Shown here: positions 1-9,200 of the stretch, piece after piece
Layout: each line of letters opens with the position of its first letter
How positions within the stretch are numbered: the stretch's first letter is position 1
Assembly: GCA_017608235.1 (NCBI GenBank)
Contig: JAFCGI010000001.1
Location: 127,423-191,422, forward strand
Direction: 5' to 3'
Length of the DNA stretch: 64,000 nucleotides
Source: Candidatus Pacearchaeota archaeon
GTDB lineage: Archaea > Nanobdellota > Nanobdellia > UBA10117 > JAFCGI01
Program-made: the position numbers and the translations under genes
Notes under the pieces: generated by a model
Database searches by the model: none
Seen by the model: only the letters and a program-made list of their open reading frames with translations
Told to the model about the DNA's origin: nothing

Positions 1-97
1 AGATGTAGATCCTTAATATAGGTCATTGTCTTTACTCCTGTCTTTCATATTTGTATTAAGAATATAAAAACTTTGTTGCTTTATAGAAATTATTAGT

Positions 98-1390
98 CTA
101 AGGGCTTATTCTTTCTGGATCTCTTGGAAACATTACAGTTTCTCTTAGATTTTCTAGATTAAGGATTTGTTTTACTATTCGTCCAATTCCAGTTCCCATG
201 CCTCCATGTGGAGCAACCCCATATTTGAATTGTTCAAAGTACCAAGGGTTGTCTTTTTCTGAGACACCTTTTTCTTTAGCTTGCTTTTTTAATATAGAAT
301 ATCGGTGCTCTCTCTGAGCGCCAGTTGTGATTTCTAATCCTTTGTAAAGTAAATCAAATGAGAAAGTAGTGTTTTTATCTTTTAGCATGTGATAGAATGG
401 ACGGACTGCAAATGGGAATTCTGTTAAAAATACAAATTCATGTTTGTATTTTTTTTTGATATAGTCTGCAAGTATTATTTCTTCTTTATCATTTAGATCT
501 TCTGAATCTGGAGAAGATATTTTTATGGCTTTTTTTGCTTCTCTCATTGTAATTCTAGGGAAAGGTTTCTTTGGGATCTCAACTTTTGCATCAAATAGCT
601 TAAGTTCGTCTTTACATTCTTCTTTTATAGTTTTTAGTATGAAGATCATAAGATCCTCCATAATATTCATTATATCTTCATAGTTTTTTATGAATGCTAT
701 TTCGAAATCTAGAGAAGTATATTCACATAAGTGCCGAGTAGTATGGTGTTTTTCAGCTCTGAATACTTCTCCTATTTCAAACACTTTATCTAAACCAGAT
801 ACAAGTGCTGCTTGCTTATAGAACTGTGGACTTTGTGCTAGGAATGCTTTTTTGTTAAAGTAAGCTAGCTCGAACACATTTGCTCCAGATTCTGAAGCAG
901 ATCCTAATATTTTTGGAGTATGTATTTGCATGAATCCAGAATTGGTAAAAAAATCTTCTGAAGCTTTAGTTACTACAGATCTAATTTTGAATATTGCTTG
1001 TGTTTTTGGATTTCTTAAATCTAAATATCTATAATCAAGTCTTTTATCTAAACCAGTTTCAATATCTTTATCTAAAAATTCTATAGGTAATTTTTCTGCG
1101 GTTGTTAAAACTTCAAGATCTTTAAGTATTAATTCAAGAGCGCCAGACTTTTGCTTGCCTTTTTGCATCTTTCCTTTAGCAAGAATTACAGATTCTTTTG
1201 TAAGACTATCTAGCTTTTTGATTAGAGCTTTGTCTAGAATGGTGATTTGTAAAGTGCCTGAGTTATCTCTTAAGATTATGAAGGCTATTTTTCCTAGAGT
1301 TCGGATTTCTTGAGCCCAGCCCCCAATTATAATTTCTTTTCCTTCTTTTCCTAGAGCTTCTTTGATTAAGATTCTTTTTGAGATATCCAT
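98..1390 (-). CDS. aspS: Aspartyl-tRNA synthetase (archaeal type)
   Basis: 430 aa ORF; N-terminal OB-fold followed by class II motifs (FRAEKHHTTRHLCEYTSLDFE; GMGTGIGRIVKQILNLENLRETVMFPRDPERISP). Confidence 0.95.
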   Translation of the reverse strand: MDISKRILIKEALGKEGKEIIIGGWAQEIRTLGKIAFIILRDNSGTLQITILDKALIKKLDSLTKESVILAKGKMQKGKQKSGALELILKDLEVLTTAEKLPIEFLDKDIETGLDKRLDYRYLDLRNPKTQAIFKIRSVVTKASEDFFTNSGFMQIHTPKILGSASESGANVFELAYFNKKAFLAQSPQFYKQAALVSGLDKVFEIGEVFRAEKHHTTRHLCEYTSLDFEIAFIKNYEDIMNIMEDLMIFILKTIKEECKDELKLFDAKVEIPKKPFPRITMREAKKAIKISSPDSEDLNDKEEIILADYIKKKYKHEFVFLTEFPFAVRPFYHMLKDKNTTFSFDLLYKGLEITTGAQREHRYSILKKQAKEKGVSEKDNPWYFEQFKYGVAPHGGMGTGIGRIVKQILNLENLRETVMFPRDPERISP

Positions 1391-1459
1391 ATCTGTTTTA
1401 ACAAGCTTATGCTTGAATTTAAAGTTTGCTAATTATTTACTAATTGTTTATTTTTTGAT

Positions 1460-2134
1460 TTAGAATTTAGATAAATCAGTTTGAGCTTTTTTTGCTTTCA
1501 TGTTTTTGAAAGTAGCCCAAGTTCTTCGTATGTATTTGCAGAAGATTTTGTATTGTTCATTTTCTTCGCAGCTACCTAGAAATTTCTTGGTTTCAGGGTC
1601 TGCTGGGTATCCAGAACCGATAGTAGTTCCGATTTCTTTTTCAATTTCTTTCATGGCTCTATCTCTAGTTACTTTTGCTATGATAGATGCAGCTGCAACT
1701 TCTGGATGTTTTGTATCTGCTTTGTGTTCTGAAATTATTTCTGTATTTACTGGGTTTTCAATGAATCCCTGAATCATTAATGTAAATTTTGCTCCATCTG
1801 GGGATACAGGGCTATCAACATAAATTGTATTTGGTTTTAATGCTGTAATAATCTCAGATATTTTTAGAGCTTCTAGCTGATTAAGATTAAGTCCTATAGA
1901 TGATCTTGAATCTATTTCTTCAGCAGAAATATTTATTATATGAGAATCATGAGCTAAGTCTAGAATTTTGTCAAAAAGATTTTCTCTTTGCTTTTCTGTT
2001 AAAAGTTTAGAGTCTTTTACACCAAGAGCCTTAAGTGCATCTAGATTTTCTTCTTTAAATGAGACTCCTGCGATGACTAGAGGTCCTAATACTGGACCCC
2101 TGCCGGCTTCATCTGTTCCACAAATTATTTTCAT
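1460..2134 (-). CDS. rnhB: Ribonuclease HII
   Basis: 224 aa; GTDEAGRGPVLGPLV and AAASIIAKVTRDRAM motifs of RNase HII. Confidence 0.95.
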   Translation of the reverse strand: MKIICGTDEAGRGPVLGPLVIAGVSFKEENLDALKALGVKDSKLLTEKQRENLFDKILDLAHDSHIINISAEEIDSRSSIGLNLNQLEALKISEIITALKPNTIYVDSPVSPDGAKFTLMIQGFIENPVNTEIISEHKADTKHPEVAAASIIAKVTRDRAMKEIEKEIGTTIGSGYPADPETKKFLGSCEENEQYKIFCKYIRRTWATFKNMKAKKAQTDLSKF

Positions 2135-2246
2135 TGTTCTTTAAACTTATTTGGACTTAAAAAGGTTTACTGCTAATTCTAAATTAAAAATGTGGACCTA
2201 GACAATTGCGTGTAGGATATATAAATAAATATTTCCTTTTTATTTT

Positions 2247-2508
2247 ATGAAATTTCCAAATATAGATGACCCTAAATTTTCAGAATTTATTGGTATTTTG
2301 TTAGGAGATGGATCTATTTGTGATATTATAGACAATATAGAATAAAAATATCTTTTAATTTTGTTGATGATATAGAATATATTAGATATGTAAAAAATAT
2401 GATTATTGATTTATTTGGAATAACACTTATTTGTAAGAAAAGATAAAATGAAAATGCTTCTGATTTATTTATATTTAGAAAAGCTAATTTTATTTTAAAT
2501 AAAAATAA
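2247..2508 (+). pseudogene. Decayed LAGLIDADG homing endonuclease fragment
   Basis: ATG at 2247 reads MKFPNIDDPKFSEFIGILLGDGSICDIIDNIE*; after a frame shift KISFNFVDDIEYIRYVKNMIIDLFGITLICKKR*NENASDLFIFRKANFILNKN. The FIGILLGDGSI element and the downstream pattern resemble LAGLIDADG enzymes; interrupted by a frameshift and stops. Confidence 0.55.
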
Positions 2509-2647
2509 TAGCGGGAATAGGATTTGAACCTATGGCCTCAGGGTATCCCTAAATCCCAAAAGTCTGTTGAAACTTTTATGGGCTTCGCCAAAAGCTAGCA
2601 AATAACTAGCAATTTCCTGCGGGCACTCCAGACTGCCCCATCCCGCT
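2509..2647 (-). tRNA. Probable initiator tRNA-Met (CAT) with ~64 nt intervening sequence, possibly two introns
   Basis: Acceptor AGCGGGA/TCCCGCT, D-arm GGGC-AGTCTGGAGT-GCCC, T-arm ATAGG-TTCAAAT-CCTAT, A1-U72 as in archaeal initiators; total span 139 nt versus ~75 mature; CCCATAA anticodon loop found inside the interrupted region. Confidence 0.6.
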
Positions 2648-2827
2648 GTTTTTCAGTTGATTTTGAGGCTTTTTATAGTTTACGAAAGGAGTGTATTGTT
2701 GTATTTATGGGACTTTTACATGATAGAATAAAGTGGTAAGAAGGAAGAAATAATTTTTCTATTTGATCCAAGGTCCTGACAATGCAATAATATGAAAGAA
2801 GAAACCTTTTTAAATAGCTCAGATTAG

Positions 2828-3205
2828 ATGATTTTTATGATAGAAGATGAAGAAAAAAGAGTAGCTATGAGGATTTCAGGAGATCTTTATGCTAAATTAG
2901 TTGAACAATCTAAGAAAAGAAAGAAAAGCATATCAGAAATAATTAGGGGTAGCTTGCAAGATTATTTTCATTTCATGGAGCCAAATATGGAACCTGCTAT
3001 GTTTATGAGATTTCTTGGAAATATGTATGATCGTGGAATGTCTGAAGACGAAATTATGACTATTGTTAAAGGTTATTATGTGCTTAGAAAAGCATTAGGA
3101 TTACCTCGTAAAGTAAAAATTAATAGTGGTTATTTACCATATCTTTTTACTGATAAAAGGATAGGCAGTTTGATTGATCTTATTAATTCTAAAACTAGAG
3201 AATAG
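2828..3205 (+). CDS. Ribbon-helix-helix (CopG/Arc-like) DNA-binding protein
   Basis: MRISGDLYAKLVEQSKKRKKSISEIIRGSLQDYF matches an RHH core; TATA-like TTTTTAAATAG just upstream. Confidence 0.6.
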   Translation: MIFMIEDEEKRVAMRISGDLYAKLVEQSKKRKKSISEIIRGSLQDYFHFMEPNMEPAMFMRFLGNMYDRGMSEDEIMTIVKGYYVLRKALGLPRKVKINSGYLPYLFTDKRIGSLIDLINSKTRE

Positions 3206-3270
3206 TAATTGTTTATTTTTAATGATTGAAAAGCTTTATATAATCTTGTTAGTTTGTTTTTAAAGGGGAT

Positions 3271-3747
3271 ATGGCAAGGGCTAAAGGCTTAACAAAGAGA
3301 GAAATTTCTGAAATTGTTGCTTCTGAGTTAGAGGAGAAACAAAAGGAATTAGAGCTAGCTAACAGGAAATTTCTAAGAAATCTTACTTTAGATCTTGAAA
3401 AGAAAACTAAAAAAAGAGAAGAAGCAATGGTTCTTGGTTTTCAGGATTTTATAGAAAGAGCAGATATTATGTTAAGAGATATTGATTTAAGATTAGCTGA
3501 CCTAGAAAGCAATTTTAAGTTTGGAAAAGATTCAGAAAAACTTCAAAAAAGTATTGCTCTCATTGACAGGGAAATTAAAACTAGTAGAGAAAGATTTAGC
3601 ATGATGCTTAGTGAGTTTCAAGGAATGAGGCAACATTTATCTAATGTAAATTATTCAGTAATTGAATCAAGATTAAACAAATTAGAACTTTCTTATGCAC
3701 ATTTATTTAATATATACAATCATGTAATAAGAGGAAACAAAGGGTAA
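3271..3747 (+). CDS. Coiled-coil hypothetical protein
   Basis: 158 aa, charged heptad-like sequence; TATA-like CTTTATATAATC ~30 nt upstream. Confidence 0.6.
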   Translation: MARAKGLTKREISEIVASELEEKQKELELANRKFLRNLTLDLEKKTKKREEAMVLGFQDFIERADIMLRDIDLRLADLESNFKFGKDSEKLQKSIALIDREIKTSRERFSMMLSEFQGMRQHLSNVNYSVIESRLNKLELSYAHLFNIYNHVIRGNKG

Positions 3748-3803
3748 TTATAGAGTAATTATATAGATATAGAATACTCGTAAAGATATAGAATACTCGT
3801 AAA

Positions 3804-4604
3804 TTATATTTGTATTATTTTTATTATGCCTTCTATAGATTTCATAAATTGTTCTGCAGGCTTACTTATCTTTCCATTTGTTACTAAGATAATAGGCATT
3901 TTTGTTTCAATTGATTTTGAATAAATTAAGGATAGGTCTCCTTCATTGATTCTTTTTTTGTTTTTTATGACTATTAAATATTTAAATGATCCTAGAGGAG
4001 TAGGTATATTTATTTTGAGTTCTTTTGCTTGTGAGTTTTGATATAGAATTTCAATATTTTTTTGTTTTAAAATTTCAATGGTTTTTTTATAGAGATTTTC
4101 TTTTGGTTCCTTGAAGGGAGATATTTTTTGCAGTATTTTTTTAGTTATAGCTGGGAAGGTAGTTTTTTCTTCCTTTTTTTCTTGTGGTGATTCTTTGATT
4201 ATTTCTATTTTAGGAGAGAAAGGTTTTGATTTTTCAATAGTGTGATATGGAGCGGGAGCAGGTTCTTTTTCAGATTCATCTATTAATGGTTTGAATCTTT
4301 CTGCGAATTTTTCTCTTTTTTTCTTTAGTTCTGGACTTACATGAAATTGCTTTCCATATTGTTGTAGGGTTTGTTTTTGATTTTTTATTTGTTCTATGCG
4401 AGATTTAACTGCTTCTTCTTGTCCTGGAACATAGAAAAGGAATGCATTACCTATTTTTTCAGGGCTTGTTTTTATTTCTCCAGAAGATTGTAGTTCTGAT
4501 AGGAAAGCATTTGCTAGAAAGCTATCTATATTTAATCTTGATCCTATTTCTATAGGAAGCATAGGACCATTTGCTCTTAATGTAGATAGGATTTTGTCCT
4601 TCAT
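3804..4604 (-). CDS. Winged-helix N-terminal protein with C-terminal alpha/beta domain
   Basis: ILSTLRANGPMLPIEIGSRLNIDSFLANAFLSELQSSGEIK looks like wHTH; C-terminal KYLIVIKNKKRINEGDLSLIYSKSIETKMPIILVTNG domain. Confidence 0.5.
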   Translation of the reverse strand: MKDKILSTLRANGPMLPIEIGSRLNIDSFLANAFLSELQSSGEIKTSPEKIGNAFLFYVPGQEEAVKSRIEQIKNQKQTLQQYGKQFHVSPELKKKREKFAERFKPLIDESEKEPAPAPYHTIEKSKPFSPKIEIIKESPQEKKEEKTTFPAITKKILQKISPFKEPKENLYKKTIEILKQKNIEILYQNSQAKELKINIPTPLGSFKYLIVIKNKKRINEGDLSLIYSKSIETKMPIILVTNGKISKPAEQFMKSIEGIIKIIQI

Positions 4605-4817
4605 AGCTATAAAGAAAACCTATAGGTTTATTTATTTTATTATACTTAATATTGTTATATAATAATTATATAATAATTATATAATATATAATATTTATAA
4701 TAATATGTTTATAATAATATAATATAGAAATTATACAGAAATAAGGTTATAAAAATAAATTATAAATTAAAATTATAGATTATAAATTAAGATAAACAAT
4801 TAAAAATAAAATGAAAT

Positions 4818-5594
4818 TTAATATTCAATTATGTTATCTGGTTTATCTTTTCCTAGCAAGGCGTTTGCTATTTTAATTCCACCAGCAACTTCTGGAAGTA
4901 TTACATAATCTGCTCCAGCATTTTTCAATTTATTTACGATTATTTTGTTGCTGGCTCTTGCTGCGATTTTTATTTTTGGGTTTAGTTCTTTTGCAGTTAA
5001 AATCAGTAAAAGATTATCTCCATCATTAGGCATTACTGCGGCTAGTGCTTTAGCTTTTTTTATGCCTGCTTGAAGTAGTGTATCTTCTTCTAGGGCATCA
5101 TCATTTATAGCAAGAAATCCTAGTCCTTTTCTTTTGTTTATTGTTTCTTCATCTTTGTCAACAAATAATATGCTTTTCTTTGATTTCTTTAGTGTATCTC
5201 CAAGATATTTTCCAACTCTTCCAGATCCGCAAATAATATAATGATTTTTTAGTTCTTTGATTTTTTTCATTTCTTTTTTTCCTCCAAGATAATATCCTAT
5301 ATTTCCAGAAAGCATGACTTCAAAAGTTATATAAAAAATATAAAAAGCTAATACTCCTCCTGCGAACGATAATGAAAGCAGGGTTGTTTTAAGGCCAGTA
5401 CTAGCTTGGGATAATGTAGCTAGGTCAGCATGTGTTACAAATGCTAATGCTACTATGGTTGCATCTCCTATAGGCATTGAAGACATTCTTGTGATTACTG
5501 TTGCTGCTAGTACTATGAAAGTTAGAAGCATTAGAACTGCTAAGAAAATTTTTTGTGGAAATTCTTCTAACTGCGGCACATTAACCTTTCCCAT
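4818..5594 (-). CDS. Membrane protein with TrkA-N/RCK domain (channel-like)
   Basis: Two hydrophobic segments followed by NHYIICGSGRVGKYLGDTL... Rossmann RCK domain. Confidence 0.75.
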   Translation of the reverse strand: MGKVNVPQLEEFPQKIFLAVLMLLTFIVLAATVITRMSSMPIGDATIVALAFVTHADLATLSQASTGLKTTLLSLSFAGGVLAFYIFYITFEVMLSGNIGYYLGGKKEMKKIKELKNHYIICGSGRVGKYLGDTLKKSKKSILFVDKDEETINKRKGLGFLAINDDALEEDTLLQAGIKKAKALAAVMPNDGDNLLLILTAKELNPKIKIAARASNKIIVNKLKNAGADYVILPEVAGGIKIANALLGKDKPDNIIEY

Positions 5595-5648
5595 TTGTTA
5601 ATACTAATATTGTTTTGAAGTTAAAAACAGTTTCGATACTTTGAGAAG

Positions 5649-5732
5649 TGCAGGGGACAGGATTCGAACCTGCGTAGGCACTAAGCCAAAAGATCTTGAG
5701 TCTTTCCCGTTTGGCCACTCCGGCACCCCTGC
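5649..5732 (-). tRNA. tRNA-Leu (CAA)
   Basis: GCAGGGG/CCCCTGC acceptor, anticodon loop CTCAAGA, long variable arm, T-loop TTCGAAT; 84 nt. Confidence 0.95.
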
Positions 5733-6045
5733 CTGTTAAATTGATATTATTTAGGGTTTAAAAAGTTGTTTGTACGGGGCTTTAAGTTAATATTAATTAT
5801 ATGAGTTTGAATTAATATTATTTGTATTAGTTTTAAGTTATAATATTAATTTTAATATTATTTATACTATTAATTATCATATTATACTATTAATTTTAAT
5901 ATTTATTATAATATTATACTATTATTTTTAATATTTAATTTAATATTAATTCTTTAAATCGTTTAAAAAGGAAAGTTTTTAATAGTAAAACTACTATTAT
6001 TTCTAATAATTGTTTTAATATTCGTGGGAAAGGAAGGAAAACAAA

Positions 6046-6234
6046 TTGGCTAAGAAAGCAATAGTGCAGAAGACTAGCAATAACCAGTATATTGTAACTA
6101 TTCCTAAACAGATTGCAGAGTTTAAAGGGATAGAGAAGGGTACAATACTTTACTGGGCTGAGGATTCTGAAGGAAATCTTGTACTGAAACGTAATATAAA
6201 AAAGAAGGAGGGAAGCAGTGATGACATTGAATAA
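6046..6234 (+). CDS. AbrB/SpoVT-type DNA-binding protein
   Basis: KTSNNQYIVTIPKQIAEFKGIEKGTILYWAEDSEGNLVLKR swapped-hairpin motif; TTG start; overlaps the next gene. Confidence 0.65.
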   Translation: MAKKAIVQKTSNNQYIVTIPKQIAEFKGIEKGTILYWAEDSEGNLVLKRNIKKKEGSSDDIE

Positions 6235-9200
6235 AGAGTTTAGAGTTTTAGTTTTAGTATTATTGTTAGTGATAGGTTCTGCATTGTTTTCTATAGATAG
6301 ACTTTCTTTGGATAAAGGCATAACAGAACAAGTAACAAGATCAGAGATAACTGGGTTTGCAAGTTACAATTATGGAGATTGTGATGATGATAATCATGCA
6401 TTCTGTACTTTGTATGGTGTGCCATGTAGGATAAGCTATAATGGAGATAAACATTGTGCTTTAGACGCTAATGATTGTGTAGATGGAGATTATAGTTATG
6501 AGCATAATGCTACTAATTTTGAAACTAATATAGCAGATGCAGATACTACTGGATATTTGTGTAGGTATGGGCATTGGGGAGAAGATCCATTTGATAGTGC
6601 TACACCTGAAGAAACATTTATTGAATATCAGTTTACAACCAGCGGAGAAAAAGGAGTTGGAAGTATTATTGTTCCAAGGGGCGCAGAAGTGTATCATGCT
6701 AGTATGAGTATTGCTGGGCCAACAGAGAGTCCTGTACCGCTAGCTCCTGGAATTGATATTGGATATGATGATGAGTATGAATATAGTAGTTTCTATGATT
6801 TGATTGTAGAGAACGGAGATGAGAAATTAGATGGCTATGATTTTGTTTTTGTTGGCGATTATGATTCTGAGGAGTATGGGTATAATTTATGGTTTACTCC
6901 AATAACTAGCTTTGCTATGAAAGGCATTATCTTAAATGCAAAAAGAATAGGCACATTTAGCCCAGCAACAGGAACTTTGGAGGTTTGTAAAGTAAGTTCA
7001 AAATGGACTGATTCTTGTTATACAAATAGCAATACTAGCTTTACTTTAAATTATAGCAATATTGGCACTAGTGAGAATTATTATTATGTGCCTTTTGATG
7101 GAGGAGGTAGCTATACATTTAGTCAGGGTGATACTTTCTATTTGAAGTTTAAATTCCCAGATTGGGCAGATGGATCTGGTAATGATTATATTTTGATAGA
7201 TGCAGGATCTCCTGTAAATCAACATGGCAGCTTATATACTTCGAGTAGTGGTTTAGCTGATTATAAAACATATATTCCAGAAATTAGATTTATACATGAT
7301 ATAGATGGAGTTACTGGAACAAAAGGAGTTTATCTAACTAAAGAAAAATCTCCAGAATCTTTTACATTTACAGAAACACTTGATGAATTAGTAGATGCAT
7401 GTAATTGTACTGCTTGTACACTTACTGGTGGAGGAGAATATTGTTCTGTTCCAATAAAAGTTATTAATCATAATACTGGAAATATTACATTATATAATTT
7501 AAATATTGGATATACTGTATTGGGTATAGCTTTAGATGATGCTAATGTTACTATTGATACTCCTGTTACTCTTACAACAAATAGAGCAAATACTTATGTG
7601 AATATAACTGGACCAAATAATTTTAGTTATGCAGATAAATTTTCAGGATCGCTAACATTTGTTCCGAGAAATGTTGGAACTTATAATATAGATGGATATA
7701 TTACTTTAGATGGTACTTCAGGCGGGGAAATTATAGATGAGTATAGTACTAATATAAATGTTACTTATGAACCTAATATTGATTTAGAAATTTCTCCAAG
7801 ATATGGAGTTAAAAATTCTTGGGTTACATTATCTGTGGATACAGATGTAAAGTATCCAGCAAATATTACTGGAGAGGTAGATGGTGATGTTATAAATATA
7901 GAAGAGATTACTGGTAGTTGTACTAATAAAACAGATAGCATGACTGGAGAAGAATATGAAGAATGTATACTATCTGAAACTGGTAGTGGATTTGTTACAA
8001 GTGATACTGCTAGTGTAAAAAGCTATCTTGCTGAAGTAACTCTTTTAGATAGTAAATATGGAGTTACAGCATATGAGAATAAAACTTTCTATATATATGA
8101 TGAAAAAAATATAACATTCAGAGTAGAAGATGGTAATGATAGTGATGTTACAAGAGAAATTGGTTTTGGAATAGATACAGAAGATTCCAGTGAGACAGGG
8201 TTGTTAGAAAATATAACTGGTACTAAAGTAATAAATATTGCAGATGTAGCAGGAGTTGATTATTCTGTTGAATTGATTAGGACTGGAAATCCAGAAATGA
8301 AAGTTGTGTTTAATGAAGTGACTATTGCAGATAATATGGAGATTGTAACAGAATACCTAACAGATAAACAAGAAGGAGAATCTTTGTTATTACATAATAT
8401 ATTAACCTTTAATCCAGACTTTACATATTCTAATTTCAATTTATATGTAGATTATGATAATGTGTCTAGTAGTATAGAGTTAGATGATGTTGACTTGTAT
8501 GGATGCAGTGATTGGAGCTATACTGGAGATTATTGTGTTAATTCTTGGACTAAATTGTCTGGAGTTAAGCAGACAAGCGGAGATGATATTGTAATTACAA
8601 AATCAGGAGTTACTGGATATGAAGCATTTGCATTTGCTGAAGAATTCTCAGACTCTGATGCGCCTAGTGTAACTTTAACTTCACCAACTGATGCATCTAC
8701 ATATAATTCGAAACAAGTAACATTGCAATTTAGTGTTTCAGATAATCGTGATACTGCACCAGAATGTAAATATTATATAAATAATGTTGAAACTGATGCT
8801 GGGGAGATTAGTAGTGGCTCATTTTCAACTACTTTATTATTAGAGGATGGATCTAGTTATAATGCATATGTTAAGTGTACTGATGATTCTAATAATGAAG
8901 GAACATCTAATTTAGTATTCTTTGATATTAATACTACATTTATTTGTGATATTGGAGAATTAGAGATTGTAGATGTTGATCTATCTACTAATTATGATTC
9001 TTTAACTCCAGGGGATATTTTAGACATAGAAGCACAAGTAGAAAATACTTGGGACAGAGATATGGATGTTAGATTATTTGCTGAATTATTTGATACTACA
9101 GATGGAATTGTTATTGGTGATGATAATAAGACTGAAAAAATTGAAATTAATGAAGATGATGAAGAAACTCTGGAGCTAAGTTTAGAAGTTCCTATTGATA

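Noticed and set aside
1500-1772. 90-aa plus-strand ORF
   Set aside because: Entirely antisense to rnhB, no independent support
4640-4800. AT-rich tandem ataattatat stretch as a regulatory array
   Set aside because: Low-complexity intergenic sequence between two minus-strand genes; no distinctive motif
5800-5950. AT-rich repetitive stretch as replication origin or CRISPR
   Set aside because: Imperfect low-complexity TTAATATTA sequence with no defined unit or ORB-like motif visible
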